A stretch of 64,000 nucleotides of DNA from JAURNZ01 sp036337715 (GCA_036337715.1 JAYZDS010000005.1:124001-188000), one strand, 5' to 3'; positions 35,749 through 45,464 are shown, numbered from the stretch's first letter. Notes: generated from the sequence alone by a model not told the origin. Numbers and translations: made by a program.

Positions 35749-37113
35749 ATGTTTAATCAATTAACACAAAAACTTTCAAGCACATTAAAATCTTTATCTG
35801 GTAGAGGTAGGTTATCTGAAAGCAACATTCAAGAAGCATTAAAAGAAATTCGTCACGCTCTAATAGATGCTGATGTAGCGCTGCCTGTTGTCCAAAAATT
35901 CGTCAAATCAGTTAATGAACATGCGATTGGACAAGAAGTACTCGGCTCACTAAAGCCTGCAGAAACCCTGACACGTGTCGTTAATGATGAGTTAGTAGAG
36001 ATTTTAGGAAGCAAACCGATTGAAAACCCATTACCTTTAAATGTAAAGCCACCTGCAGTGATTTTAGTTGCAGGTTTACAAGGTGCTGGTAAAACAACAA
36101 CGGTTGCAAAACTTGGTAAATGGCTAAAAGAGTTGCGCAAAAAAAATGTCATTACAACTTCTCTAGATATACAAAGACCCGCGGCTATTGAACAGCTTGA
36201 AAAACTCAGCGAAAGAGCTAATGTTGATTTTTACAAACATCCTAACGAAAAAGATACTTACAATAAAAGATTAAAAGCCGCGTTGGATCATGCAACAAAA
36301 AATAATCACGATGCTTTAATTGTTGATACAGCTGGCCGTCTGCATGTTGACGAAGATCTCATGGCAGAAATAAAAGATATTCATGCCCTCGCTAATCCAT
36401 GCGAAGTGTTATTAGTTGTCGATAGTATGATGGGACAGGACGCAGCACATGTTGCAAAATCTTTTGACGATGCATTACCAATAACTGGCACTATCATTAC
36501 TAAATTAGATGCTGACGTTCGCGGCGGTGCAGCATTATCCATAGTAGAAATTACTCAAAAGCCTATTGTCTTCATCTGCGAAGGAGAACATTTAGATAAA
36601 CTTGATGAATTTGACCCTACCAGAATTGCCTCTCAAATTTTAGGCATGGGAGACATCGTTTCGCTTGTTAAACAAGTTGAAAAACAGATCGATGAAAAAA
36701 GATCAAAAGAAACAATGGCTAAGATCCGCAAAAATAGATTTGATATAGATGCATTTCAAGGACAGCTAGAAGAAATGATTAAAATGGACAACATGGAAAG
36801 TATGATGGGTAAATTACCTGGTTTCAACACAATGAGTGATGAAATGAAAAACCAACTCAATTCTCAAATTGACATTCCTCTTTTTAAAAGAATGCTTGCT
36901 GCAACAAGAGCAATGACCCCCAAAGAAAGAGCATTCCCTGACCTAATCAAAGGCTCAAGAAAAAGACGAATAGCTATCGGGTCTGGTAATGACATACAAA
37001 TGGTTAACAAGTTGATGAAACGCTTTAAAATGATGCAAAAAATGTCAAAAAAACTTCAACCTGGCTCAAATTCAAATTTGTTGAATCGTTTTAAAAATTC
37101 AGATTTTAATTAA
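35749..37113 (+). CDS. ffh: signal recognition particle protein Ffh
   Basis: SRP54 GTPase that binds signal sequences with 4.5S RNA and delivers ribosomes to FtsY. N domain (1-95), G domain with GLQGAGKTT (109-117), DTAGRLH, and TKLDADVRGGAALS, then a Met-rich M domain (about 300-454, with MMGKLPGFN and the RNA-binding region SRKRRIAIGSG). Full length. First gene of the conserved ffh-rpsP-rimM-trmD-rplS set, although rpsP also has its own promoter. Confidence 0.97.
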   Translation: MFNQLTQKLSSTLKSLSGRGRLSESNIQEALKEIRHALIDADVALPVVQKFVKSVNEHAIGQEVLGSLKPAETLTRVVNDELVEILGSKPIENPLPLNVKPPAVILVAGLQGAGKTTTVAKLGKWLKELRKKNVITTSLDIQRPAAIEQLEKLSERANVDFYKHPNEKDTYNKRLKAALDHATKNNHDALIVDTAGRLHVDEDLMAEIKDIHALANPCEVLLVVDSMMGQDAAHVAKSFDDALPITGTIITKLDADVRGGAALSIVEITQKPIVFICEGEHLDKLDEFDPTRIASQILGMGDIVSLVKQVEKQIDEKRSKETMAKIRKNRFDIDAFQGQLEEMIKMDNMESMMGKLPGFNTMSDEMKNQLNSQIDIPLFKRMLAATRAMTPKERAFPDLIKGSRKRRIAIGSGNDIQMVNKLMKRFKMMQKMSKKLQPGSNSNLLNRFKNSDFN

Positions 37114-37116
37114 TTC

Positions 37117-37144
37117 TTTACAAATTAAATAGTTATGATATAAT
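37117..37144 (+). promoter_or_regulatory. Promoter of the rpsP operon
   Basis: TTTACA (37117-37122) and TATAAT (37139-37144) are 16 bases apart, just after the ffh stop codon. This is one of the best sigma-70 matches in the window and would drive rpsP-rimM-trmD separately from ffh. Confidence 0.75.
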
Positions 37145-37171
37145 AAGGCTTTATTAATTTATAGGATTGTT

Positions 37172-37648
37172 ATGGTTGTTATAAGACTCGTTAGAACAGG
37201 ATCAAAGAAAAGACCTTTTTACCAAATTGTTGCTGCTGATAAGCGTTTTCCACTTAACGGTAGATATATTGAATCACTCGGTTACTTCAACCCTATTGCG
37301 CGAGGACAAGAGAAGACTATCGTTATTGACGTTGATGCAGTAGAAAAGTATGTTGCCAAGGGAGCACAATGTTCTGATAGGTTTATTTCAGTTTTAAAAG
37401 CATACAACAAAACTTTAATTGCTGAAGGCAATGATGATATTAGCAAACGCTTATCCAAGATTACTCGTCCAGATAGTCAGAAAAACTCATCTAAAAAGAA
37501 CTCTGATAAACCAAAAACCCCTGTAGCAAAAAAAGTCTCTAAACCTAAGTCTGAAGAGAAGAAAACCTCACCTGCTAAAAAGACATCAGCTGCTAAAAAA
37601 ACTGCTACAGCTAAAAAAACAACTACTAAAACAAAAAAGACTACTTGA
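37172..37648 (+). CDS. rpsP: ribosomal protein S16 with long lysine-rich tail
   Basis: Small-subunit ribosomal protein. Residues 1-82 form the whole S16 domain (IRLVRTGSKKRPFYQIV, GRYIESLGYFNP). The remaining 75 residues are a low-complexity extension built from K, A, T, S and P with repeated AKKT units, like the tail of histone H1. S16 is normally about 80-90 residues; short basic tails occur in other bacteria, but this one nearly doubles the protein. rimM begins within its stop codon region (TTGA overlap). Confidence 0.95.
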   Translation: MVVIRLVRTGSKKRPFYQIVAADKRFPLNGRYIESLGYFNPIARGQEKTIVIDVDAVEKYVAKGAQCSDRFISVLKAYNKTLIAEGNDDISKRLSKITRPDSQKNSSKKNSDKPKTPVAKKVSKPKSEEKKTSPAKKTSAAKKTATAKKTTTKTKKTT

Positions 37649-38142
37649 TTACTAAACCAATTGAAATCGGTAAATTTGGAAGAATTCATGCCCTTGATGG
37701 AAACATCAGGGTATTTTCTTATACACACCCTCAAGATAACATCTTTACTTATCAACCCTGGCATATTCTTAGAAACAAACAATATGAACCTATAACAGCT
37801 AATTTAATTAGACCAATTAAAAATGGTTTTATTGTTTCAATTAAAGACGTCTTAGATCTTGAAACAGCACAGTCATTTGTTGATAAAACAATCTATATTG
37901 ATCGATCTGAACTACCTGAACTGAAAGACGGACACTATTGGCATGATCTGTTAAATAAAAAAGTATTAAATAAATCAAATAAGGAATTAGGAGTCGTATC
38001 AGCACTTCACGACAATGGTGCTCATGATTTAATATTAGTCAAAAAAGATAATGGAAAATTATTTTATATCCCCTATCTAGATCAATATATTATGAGTGTA
38101 GATGAGGATGTGATTATTGTGGACTGGGATTATGAGAATTGA
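37645..38142 (+). CDS. rimM: ribosome maturation factor RimM
   Basis: Binds S19 and helps mature the 30S head. 165 residues with an N-terminal RimM barrel (IGKFGRIHALDGNIRV) and a C-terminal PRC-barrel-like domain (HYWHDLLNKKV and VDWDYE). It begins with TTG at 37645, overlapping the rpsP stop by four bases; no ATG lies near. Its position between rpsP and trmD is conserved. Confidence 0.93.
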   Translation: MITKPIEIGKFGRIHALDGNIRVFSYTHPQDNIFTYQPWHILRNKQYEPITANLIRPIKNGFIVSIKDVLDLETAQSFVDKTIYIDRSELPELKDGHYWHDLLNKKVLNKSNKELGVVSALHDNGAHDLILVKKDNGKLFYIPYLDQYIMSVDEDVIIVDWDYEN

Positions 38143-38785
38143 TATTATCTCCATATTTCCAGAAATCTTTGATGCCTTGAACTTTGGCATCATCTCTAGA
38201 GCTATCAGCAAGCGTATAATCTCGATCCATCATTGGAACCCTCGAAAATTTTCAAAAAATGAGCATGGCTTTATTGATGACAAACCATACGGCGGCGGTC
38301 CTGGAATGGTTATGTGTTATGAGCCACTATTAAACACACTTGAAAAAATAAAATCAAATACTCAATTTGAAAAAAGAAAAATAGTCTGTTTATCCCCAAG
38401 TGGTGATCCATTTGAACATCAAACTGCACAAGCAAATAGTCACCTAGATCAATTAATCATCATTTGTGGTAGATACGAAGGCATCGATCAACGTTTTATT
38501 GACAATTGTGTGGATGAAACATGGTCTCTAGGAAATTTTGTCATTTCCGGTGGCGAATTGGCTGCTTGTTGCATCATTGATGCCATTACAAGATTAATCC
38601 CGGGCACATTAGGTAATCCAGATTCGTTGACTTCTGAATCCTTCACTAATGACGAATATGATTATCCAGTCTATACAAGACCAGCAATAATAGATGGCCA
38701 CAAAGTACCTAAAGTATTACTTGAAGGTAATCATTCAGAAATTGAATTATGGCGCAAGCAAAATAGAAAAACCAAAGAAGATTGA
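38132..38785 (+). CDS. trmD: tRNA (guanine37-N1) methyltransferase
   Basis: SPOUT methyltransferase making m1G37 in tRNA. MRIDIISIFPEIF at the start, PYGGGPGMVM, the knot region CGRYEGIDQRF, and SLGNFVISGGELAA are diagnostic. ATG 38132 (217 aa) fits the family start and follows GGGA; the open frame extends upstream to a TTG at 38117. It overlaps rimM by 11 bases. The C-terminal domain is a little shorter than in E. coli. Confidence 0.95.
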   Translation: MRIDIISIFPEIFDALNFGIISRAISKRIISIHHWNPRKFSKNEHGFIDDKPYGGGPGMVMCYEPLLNTLEKIKSNTQFEKRKIVCLSPSGDPFEHQTAQANSHLDQLIIICGRYEGIDQRFIDNCVDETWSLGNFVISGGELAACCIIDAITRLIPGTLGNPDSLTSESFTNDEYDYPVYTRPAIIDGHKVPKVLLEGNHSEIELWRKQNRKTKED

Positions 38786-38832
38786 CAAGTATATAAAATA
38801 ATGATTAAATATAATTTTTTACGAGGCAAACA

Positions 38833-39192
38833 ATGAAATCTAAAGTATTAGAGCAATTCGAAAATTCTCAATTAAAGGAAAATCGCAAACTAAATTTTGC
38901 CCCAGGTGATACAGTTGCTGTTAAGGTAAAAGTAAAAGAAGGCGATAGAGAGCGTTTACAGACTTTCCAAGGCATTGTTATTGCTATTCGTAATCGAGGA
39001 TTAAATTCATCTTTCACTGTCAGAAAAGTTTCTAATGGCGAAGGCGTTGAGAGAGTTTTTCAATTACATAGCAATTTAATCGGTAGCATTGACTGTCTTC
39101 GTAAGGGTGACGTTCGCAGATCAAAATTATACTTTTTAAGAAAACTTTCTGGACGTAAAGCAAGAATTAAAGAAAAAATTACGGCTAAGTAG
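38833..39192 (+). CDS. rplS: ribosomal protein L19
   Basis: Large-subunit protein at the subunit interface. FAPGDTVAVKVKVKEGDRER, LQTFQGIVIA and the FTVRKVSNGEGVERVF block identify it; 119 residues, standard. ACGAGG lies about 9 bases before the ATG. A TTGACA overlaps the trmD stop and a TATAAT lies at 38809-38814, but their 22-base spacing is too long for a confident promoter. Confidence 0.97.
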   Translation: MKSKVLEQFENSQLKENRKLNFAPGDTVAVKVKVKEGDRERLQTFQGIVIAIRNRGLNSSFTVRKVSNGEGVERVFQLHSNLIGSIDCLRKGDVRRSKLYFLRKLSGRKARIKEKITAK

Positions 39193-39194
39193 TT

Positions 39195-40403
39195 TTGAAT
39201 CAATCAAGCAACGCAATTACTGTTGCAACACTCCTTTTAACTGTTGTTACTGATATAATGGGCATGGGCCTAGTATTTCCAGTATTGCCGACAATATTTT
39301 CAAGCGCAACCAATCCTTTTCATCTTAATGATAATAACTTATTCATGCTATATTGTATTACCATGATGATTGTACCTATTGGATGGAGTATCAGTGGCGT
39401 CATCATGGGCAAGCTATCAGACGTACTTGGTAGGAAAAAAGTGATTCTAATCAGTTTAATTGCCTCAACACTGTCATATGGTTTTTGCGTCATGGCGTTA
39501 AATACACACTTACTTACGTTGTTTATATTCGCTCGACTTATTATTGGTCTTGGCAGTGGCTCATATAGTTTAGTTCAAACTGTGATGACGGACATTGCCC
39601 CTGAGGGCAAACTTGGAAAATATATGGGCTGGGTCAATGCTGCAAGTGCAATTGGTTTTGTTATGGGCGCATTGCTAACAATGTTTTTTTCTTTTGTTTA
39701 TGGTGCAAATGAAAATTATTATATATTTCCTTTCTATGGTGGATTTATTTTATGCTTGATAAATACAATACTGGTTTATTTGTTTATATCAGAAACACAT
39801 CAACCAAAATCAAGTAGAACTATTAAACTATTTGATTTTAATATATCTAAAGAACTAACTTATTTACTAATCTTATTTTCTCAACTTGAAATCGCATGGG
39901 GTATTTTCTTACAAACATCACCAATCATGTTAGATCATATTTATTTTGCAAACAGTTATGAAATTTCAGTTTATTATTTTTTAAATGGGTTGTGTGCTGT
40001 TTTGTGTATCTTTTTTGTTCAACCATGGTTTGAAAAACACTTTTCTTACGAGAAAGCAACTTATGGATTAGCATTGATCACAGCCTTTTTTATGGTATTG
40101 CTGAGTGTTAAAACCAATTTCATTACCTTCACAGTACTCATGTTTCTTATGACATTCTTTGAGTTTTTGTTATATATCAGTTTATTGGTACAAATCACTA
40201 AAAATTCACCTGAAGGTTCCCGTGGCATGGTTATGGGTATGGTAAGTAGTATTATTGGCATATCTTTTTTAGTGAGTGATTTATTTATGCTTGTTATGTC
40301 TGAATCATATATAAGTCTAAACTTCTTTATCGCAGCATTTGTTTTACCTATATATAATATTAAGTTTTCAAATTTCTATTTTAGATCATCAGTTAGCCAA
40401 TAG
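39195..40403 (+). CDS. MFS transporter, drug-efflux-like
   Basis: 402 residues with 12 predicted membrane segments. The A motif GKLSDVLGRKKVI lies between segments 2 and 3, and the N terminus (TDIMGMGLVFPVLP) is like that of TetA/Bcr-type drug-proton antiporters. The substrate cannot be read from sequence. The start is a TTG two bases after the rplS stop; the next Met would remove part of the first membrane segment. The 3' end overlaps the convergent hydrolase gene by 15 bases. Confidence 0.8.
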   Translation: MNQSSNAITVATLLLTVVTDIMGMGLVFPVLPTIFSSATNPFHLNDNNLFMLYCITMMIVPIGWSISGVIMGKLSDVLGRKKVILISLIASTLSYGFCVMALNTHLLTLFIFARLIIGLGSGSYSLVQTVMTDIAPEGKLGKYMGWVNAASAIGFVMGALLTMFFSFVYGANENYYIFPFYGGFILCLINTILVYLFISETHQPKSSRTIKLFDFNISKELTYLLILFSQLEIAWGIFLQTSPIMLDHIYFANSYEISVYYFLNGLCAVLCIFFVQPWFEKHFSYEKATYGLALITAFFMVLLSVKTNFITFTVLMFLMTFFEFLLYISLLVQITKNSPEGSRGMVMGMVSSIIGISFLVSDLFMLVMSESYISLNFFIAAFVLPIYNIKFSNFYFRSSVSQ

Positions 40404-42743
40404 TTTTGTCGTATATTTCACTTTGACTTTATTTGGGTTATATTCGATGTACTTCCCATCACGCCATAATTTATTCTGGTCTCTATAAAACCTAGATAAC
40501 AAATGGCCACTTTGACCAGTTGAATTTATCATATTGATTACATCTTTAGATGCTGAAAAATCAACTATCACTCTAAGACCCGCACCCTTACGAGCTTGAT
40601 AAAAATCCCCATTATCGTCTAATGTACGAGCCATTGCTAATGTATCTTCATCGCCTGAGATAGGATGCTCAATATTTGCGATCAAACTTATGAAAGGTAT
40701 ATTTCCCAGTGTTGGGTGTTGATGCAGTGCATAATGTAGTCTAATCCATTGCCAGCCTCTATAATCATCATCGAATAGTAACACCATCTTGTTAATCGCT
40801 TCTAAATAAGCTGAATTCACTTCGTCATTACAGTTATTTTGACACCAATGTTTTTGTACCTTAGGATCTTTTAGTAAGTTTTCTATAAAATTTGGATTGA
40901 GTGATTCAATGTCTTTGCCATGTTTACCAATATTAGCCTCATAGATTTTATTAACAAAAAGAGACAACCAAACATGATAAAATAACGGTTCAAAACCATG
41001 TTTATTCATATTACCTTGCCAAACTTGCATGGAAGCAATGAGTGACTTATATCTATCCTCAACTAAATTCATGTCAAGATGATACAGTAATAAAGAATTT
41101 AACCACTTCGCTTTATAAGATGTTATATCAAGTTGTGCTTCTTTTATCTTCTCTAAATCAAATACCCCGATGGTAGAAATCAATTCGTCAATACGACGTA
41201 TCCGAGAATAATCTATCCAATTAAAAGTAACATTATTTGGAAACTTACTTGTGGTAATACGATTATTTGTATTAGCTGCAACACCTTGTTTTAAAGCAAT
41301 TTTTGGGTTATGACTCTGATTAAAGAAACCACGCCAGTGCGTTTCATTATTTGCATAATCACCAGGGTATCGCCCTTGCGTTGGATGCTTTGATGATCTA
41401 CTGGGCAATTTACCAGTCATTAACATTTTGACATTGCGGCTATCTGCTAAGATAAGGTTTGTGTTAGGCCCTACAAGCATTTGTGTCAAATCACTATTTA
41501 TTTCATTAACACTATTGGCCCTCATTAAAGCCCATTGAAATTCAAAATTTCTATCATTAGTATTAAAGCCCGTCCATTGTAAAATGAAATGTTCATCGTT
41601 TTGTGGATCAATTTTAAAACCGTATAAACCAGGATCAATAACGACACCCTGAGGGTTAGATAAAACTGTCTCTGTATGATGAGTTCCATTTTTTATATCA
41701 ATATCAATTTGCCTTGTTTTTAATGTCTCGTAACCTTTCGGGCCTTGATATTGATTATCTTTATTAATCTTAATCAAGTTAATGTCTTGATCATCTGATC
41801 CAGTCATTGTAACACCCCAAGCGAGATCTTGATTTCGGCCTATCAAGATAGCGGGTATACCCGGTATCGTCCCACCAGAAACATATTCATCACCCCACTT
41901 CATGCTCACTAACATCCACATACTGGGCGCAGTCCACCTTAAATGTGGATCAGATGCTAATAATGATTTTCCAGATAAAGTTGCCTGTTGATTCATAGCA
42001 AATGCATTAGATGCGCCTGATTGATTATCTAAAGTTGACTGCGAAATATAATCTATCTTTGGCCATGGTTGATTATTTGGGTATTGTAAATCTGGGAATA
42101 CTGTCTTTAATTGCTGATCAGATAAATGTTGCATTAACCACATCATTTTTAAAGATTGAAGACCTTTATTGGTTAAATCATAGTGCATCAACTTAAGGAT
42201 TAAAATAGCATCTTGTGGTTGCCACGGTTCAAAGTCAATTTGAAAAATAAAGTTTTCAGGAGTAAGTGGTAATACATCTTTAGCATGTTGTGCTTGCCAT
42301 GCATTGATACCATCTGCATAACTTTTGAGATATACCTTTGTTTGATTGGACTGATTAGCATATGTTTTTTTTGCCAGACCATCTAAATCAAGTGTTTTAA
42401 CGAATCGGTCATGGTTTAATAAATCACTACCAAAATGAGAAGCCAGCCTTCCCTTTCCTGCTTCTCTTAACATCATCATTTGCCAATACCTATCTTGAGC
42501 ATGAACAAATCCTAAGGCAAACATTGCATCTGATTCATTTTGGGCATTTATCAGTGGAATTGCATGCTCATCTCGCAATATATCAACAGGCATTTTTACT
42601 TCTAGATTATGGTATGACTGTTTGTAATTACTTTTCACTAAATAAAAGCCAAACGTCAGCCAAATTAGCCAACATAAATAGCCAACAAATGAAAGGATTA
42701 AAATATACTTTAATGATTTACGAAAACGATTTAAATGTTCCAT
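40389..42743 (-). CDS. penicillin-acylase-family (S45) N-terminal nucleophile hydrolase
   Basis: 784 residues: an N-terminal membrane anchor (about 13-33), an alpha-subunit-like part with FVHAQDRYWQM, then GASNAFAM where autocleavage would expose nucleophile Ser245, followed by SDPHL and PGIPAILIGRN and a beta-subunit-like remainder. Members hydrolyse N-acyl amides, including penicillins and, in some, acyl-homoserine lactones; the true substrate is unknown. Periplasmic by topology. Its start overlaps dnaQ by 13 bases. Confidence 0.88.
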   Translation of the reverse strand: MEHLNRFRKSLKYILILSFVGYLCWLIWLTFGFYLVKSNYKQSYHNLEVKMPVDILRDEHAIPLINAQNESDAMFALGFVHAQDRYWQMMMLREAGKGRLASHFGSDLLNHDRFVKTLDLDGLAKKTYANQSNQTKVYLKSYADGINAWQAQHAKDVLPLTPENFIFQIDFEPWQPQDAILILKLMHYDLTNKGLQSLKMMWLMQHLSDQQLKTVFPDLQYPNNQPWPKIDYISQSTLDNQSGASNAFAMNQQATLSGKSLLASDPHLRWTAPSMWMLVSMKWGDEYVSGGTIPGIPAILIGRNQDLAWGVTMTGSDDQDINLIKINKDNQYQGPKGYETLKTRQIDIDIKNGTHHTETVLSNPQGVVIDPGLYGFKIDPQNDEHFILQWTGFNTNDRNFEFQWALMRANSVNEINSDLTQMLVGPNTNLILADSRNVKMLMTGKLPSRSSKHPTQGRYPGDYANNETHWRGFFNQSHNPKIALKQGVAANTNNRITTSKFPNNVTFNWIDYSRIRRIDELISTIGVFDLEKIKEAQLDITSYKAKWLNSLLLYHLDMNLVEDRYKSLIASMQVWQGNMNKHGFEPLFYHVWLSLFVNKIYEANIGKHGKDIESLNPNFIENLLKDPKVQKHWCQNNCNDEVNSAYLEAINKMVLLFDDDYRGWQWIRLHYALHQHPTLGNIPFISLIANIEHPISGDEDTLAMARTLDDNGDFYQARKGAGLRVIVDFSASKDVINMINSTGQSGHLLSRFYRDQNKLWRDGKYIEYNPNKVKVKYTTKLLAN

Positions 42744-43399
42744 AATTGGTTAATCTTACTCATGAGTTTCAATTCATCTTGGGATGGTTTTATTATACAT
42801 TTATGTTCTCTACTGTCATTTATTTTTTGGTTTTTTTTTACAGACATTTCCTGGTTCTTTTGTCTTGAATTAAGTTCCAAGTTATGTTGTCCAGCTGTCA
42901 TTTTTAGATACATATTGGCCAATAATTCAGCATCTAGTAGTGCGCCATGCAAAGTACGATGAGAATTTTCAACACCATAAAATTGACACAGTGCATCGAG
43001 AGAATTTCTCTGCCTTGGTCGTAATTGTCTAGCGAATTTTAATGTACACGTTATTTTACCTAAATCTTCTAACTTGATATTTTTTTGTGTATGTTTAAAC
43101 TCGCTATTTAAAAACCCAACATCAAATGGTGCATTATGAATGAGTATTTCCGAATCCTTAACAAATTCGATTAAATCATCGACAACGTCATCAAACAAAG
43201 GCTTATCCTTTAATTGTTCATAATCTAATCCATGAACCTTAAAAGCACCCTCATCAACTTCCCTTTGGGGGTTAATATAGGTATGAAAATGATTACCCGT
43301 TAATTTTCGGTTGATTACCTCAACACAACCAATCTCAATCACTCTATGATCCGGGGGTTTAATTCCGGTTGTTTCAGTATCAAGAAATATTTGCCTCAT
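42731..43399 (-). CDS. dnaQ: DNA polymerase III epsilon subunit (proofreading)
   Basis: 3'-5' exonuclease of the DEDDh class. FLDTETTG (Asp7, Glu9), the middle HNAPFDVGFLN, and the C-terminal HGALLDAELLA supply the active-site residues. 222 residues, with a polar tail that would carry the alpha-binding region. The start overlaps the rnhA stop (ATGA); the rnhA-dnaQ pairing is common in gammaproteobacteria, where the two are often divergent, whereas here they are co-oriented. Confidence 0.95.
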   Translation of the reverse strand: MRQIFLDTETTGIKPPDHRVIEIGCVEVINRKLTGNHFHTYINPQREVDEGAFKVHGLDYEQLKDKPLFDDVVDDLIEFVKDSEILIHNAPFDVGFLNSEFKHTQKNIKLEDLGKITCTLKFARQLRPRQRNSLDALCQFYGVENSHRTLHGALLDAELLANMYLKMTAGQHNLELNSRQKNQEMSVKKNQKINDSREHKCIIKPSQDELKLMSKINQLWNI

Positions 43400-43830
43400 A
43401 CAATACCTTCATCAATAGCAATATTGGCAAGGTGATCAGCAAGCTCATTTTGAGGGTGACCACTATGTCCTTTTACCCAATGCCATTTTATGTCTTTACT
43501 TTTAGTTAATAGTTGCAACTTTTTCCATAAATCAACATTTTTTACAGGTTTTTTATTTGCTGTACGCCAATTATTTTTTTCCCAATTAGTAATCCATTGA
43601 GTAATACCTAACCGTACATATTGAGAATCTGTTGTAATTGAAAAAGTTGTTTCTGATGATAAATATTCGAGTGCTGAAATGGCAGCTTGTAATTCCATAC
43701 GATTATTAGTTGTTAATGAGTCAAAACCGTTCAGTTTGATAATTTTTCCTTGTTGCTCGATTACACAACCCCAACCACCTGGACCTGGGTTCCCACGACA
43801 AGCACCATCTGTAAAAGCATGAATACTCAT
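43396..43830 (-). CDS. rnhA: ribonuclease HI
   Basis: Cleaves RNA in RNA-DNA hybrids. Active-site residues are present: Asp8 in FTDGACRGNPGPGG, Glu46 in NRMELQAA, Asp68 in TTDSQY, and the C-terminal ELADHLAN Asp. 144 residues from ATG 43830, which shares a base with the permease stop (TAATG). The open frame extends upstream into the permease but has no reason to be translated from there. A truncated copy of this gene's 5' end lies at 45464. Confidence 0.96.
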   Translation of the reverse strand: MSIHAFTDGACRGNPGPGGWGCVIEQQGKIIKLNGFDSLTTNNRMELQAAISALEYLSSETTFSITTDSQYVRLGITQWITNWEKNNWRTANKKPVKNVDLWKKLQLLTKSKDIKWHWVKGHSGHPQNELADHLANIAIDEGIV

Positions 43831-44975
43831 TAATAAACAAACTCCGTCAATATAACAACGAATGAAAATATCAAAACACAAGCGACAATTATATTATTTG
43901 GTGCGATTCTGTGCTTGATTTTTTTTTGTTTTCTTAAAATAAGTAGCATTACACAAGGTATTAGAATAAGTAATATAGCAACAAATAAACCACCAAAACG
44001 CAATATTTCAACAAATGCGGCAGGTACTAAATTCACTAATAACCAAGGCACAAATACAGTTAATCCTGCAAGGCGCCAATCAAGGCTGCGTTTAAATGCA
44101 TCCGACAGAAAATCAGCTAAACTTAAACTAACACCAAGTAAAGAACTGACAATTGCGGCAAATACAAAGCAATTTACAATGGCTTTATTCATGATATCGT
44201 GCAATAAAACCTTCAGGGCTAAAGCATCATCCTGATGGCTAATTATATCAGAAATCTCTACTTGATCGAGGCCTGTCAACAGTCCAGTTGTCCAAATAAC
44301 ATAAAGTACTAAAGGTAGTATACTACCGATGAGAACAACACGATTAATGCTTGTTTTATCCTTATCTAAATACCCTCTAATACTAGGCAGTACAACCTGA
44401 AATCCAAAACCAGTTATAACCAAAGGTAATAAATAGAACATTTCATGAAAGTTAATTGGCGCTATCAACCAATTAGACCACTCTATACGAAAGGATAATA
44501 CAAAAAGCATGATACAGATGATTGTGGATAATACATAAATCATTAAACGGTTTAACGCATCGATGAATTCAGTACCCATTATCAATATTAACCAAACCAT
44601 CAAAGCCACCAAAGTTGTACCAACGATGTTTTGATCAAAAAATATATTATTAAAGTTAATTAAGGTTGATAATCCGCTGAAATAAGCCATTAAGAGTGTT
44701 ATCAGTAATAATCCATATGAGCACCAGGATAAGCACTTACCCACCTGCCCCATGGTAAGTTCTGACAATGAAACAAAATTCGTCCCGCTTTGCTGTGAAA
44801 AACAAACCTCACTCAATATCAAACTGCTTAAATACATGAACAACCAACACACAGTATATAGAATCATGGTTCCCATAAAACCTAAGTTAATCATACTAAT
44901 AGGTAATGCTAAGGTGACGGCTCCTATCGCGGTACCCGCGATTAGCAGTATAGAACCAAGTTGTTTATTTTTCAT
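43830..44975 (-). CDS. aromatic amino-acid permease, copy B
   Basis: 381 residues, eleven predicted membrane segments, of the HAAAP/TyrP-Mtr family: N-terminal IAGTAIGAVTLALP, LSEVCF, and SSLLGVSLSLADFLSDAF near the middle-late region match tyrosine/tryptophan permeases. I chose ATG 44975 because it aligns with the start of copy A; a TTG two codons earlier is closer to the AGGAG and is possible. It is one half of a tandem duplication (copy A at 45464-46606); by eye the two differ at roughly a quarter of positions, so the event is not recent. Confidence 0.88.
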   Translation of the reverse strand: MKNKQLGSILLIAGTAIGAVTLALPISMINLGFMGTMILYTVCWLFMYLSSLILSEVCFSQQSGTNFVSLSELTMGQVGKCLSWCSYGLLLITLLMAYFSGLSTLINFNNIFFDQNIVGTTLVALMVWLILIMGTEFIDALNRLMIYVLSTIICIMLFVLSFRIEWSNWLIAPINFHEMFYLLPLVITGFGFQVVLPSIRGYLDKDKTSINRVVLIGSILPLVLYVIWTTGLLTGLDQVEISDIISHQDDALALKVLLHDIMNKAIVNCFVFAAIVSSLLGVSLSLADFLSDAFKRSLDWRLAGLTVFVPWLLVNLVPAAFVEILRFGGLFVAILLILIPCVMLLILRKQKKIKHRIAPNNIIVACVLIFSFVVILTEFVY

Positions 44976-44981
44976 ACTCAA

Positions 44982-45464
44982 TTACACTCCTAAAATGTGT
45001 TTTTTTGATCCAAATAGCGACGATACTGCTAAAATAAAAATGAACAGAAAAAATAAAAAAATGTTTTGATACGCTTCATTGGGATAAATTGGCATACCAT
45101 TCACAATAGTTGAGTCATATAAATCAAACATAAAATCAATCACTGGAATCCATAGCGCTCGAATCAATACGTAGAAAAAAGAACAGAATGAAACAAACAT
45201 ACAGCTAACAATGGGCTTATTAATTTCATCAGATAAAGCATACGAAATAATCAATCCAGTATTAACTAAGCCATATAAAAAAGTGCAGACGCAACAAAAA
45301 GAAAAAGAAGTATTGTCTGTGTAGATAATCATGAATAAAAATAGTGCTGACATGTAAAAAAACGGCTTTCTTTGTTGATAATGATCAGATAATGTAACAG
45401 CAATCACACCTCCTGGACCTGGGTTGCCGCGACAAGCACCATCTGTAAAAGCATGTGTGGTCAT
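44982..45464 (-). pseudogene. chimera: rnhA 5' end fused in frame to MFS 3' part
   Basis: 160 codons with no internal stop. Residues 1-19 are the start of RNase HI (MTTHAFTDGACRGNPGPGG, carrying the first catalytic Asp only). The rest matches the C-terminal four membrane segments of the MFS protein encoded at 46599-47876 (DHYQQRKPFFY against DYYQQRKPFFY, GLVNTGLI, FDLYDS). The switch is at about 45407. It is the junction of a tandem duplication. It cannot be a working RNase H; whether the small hydrophobic product is made is unknown. Its ATG shares a base with the copy A stop exactly as true rnhA does with copy B. Confidence 0.85.

Noticed and set aside
38781..38814. Promoter TTGACA...TATAAT before rplS
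   Set aside because: Both boxes are perfect but 22 bases apart, outside the workable range; a weaker -10 at 17 bases (TTAAAT) leaves it undecided.
44982..45464. A second functional RNase H gene
   Set aside because: Only the first 19 residues are RNase H; the other catalytic residues are absent and the rest is MFS sequence.
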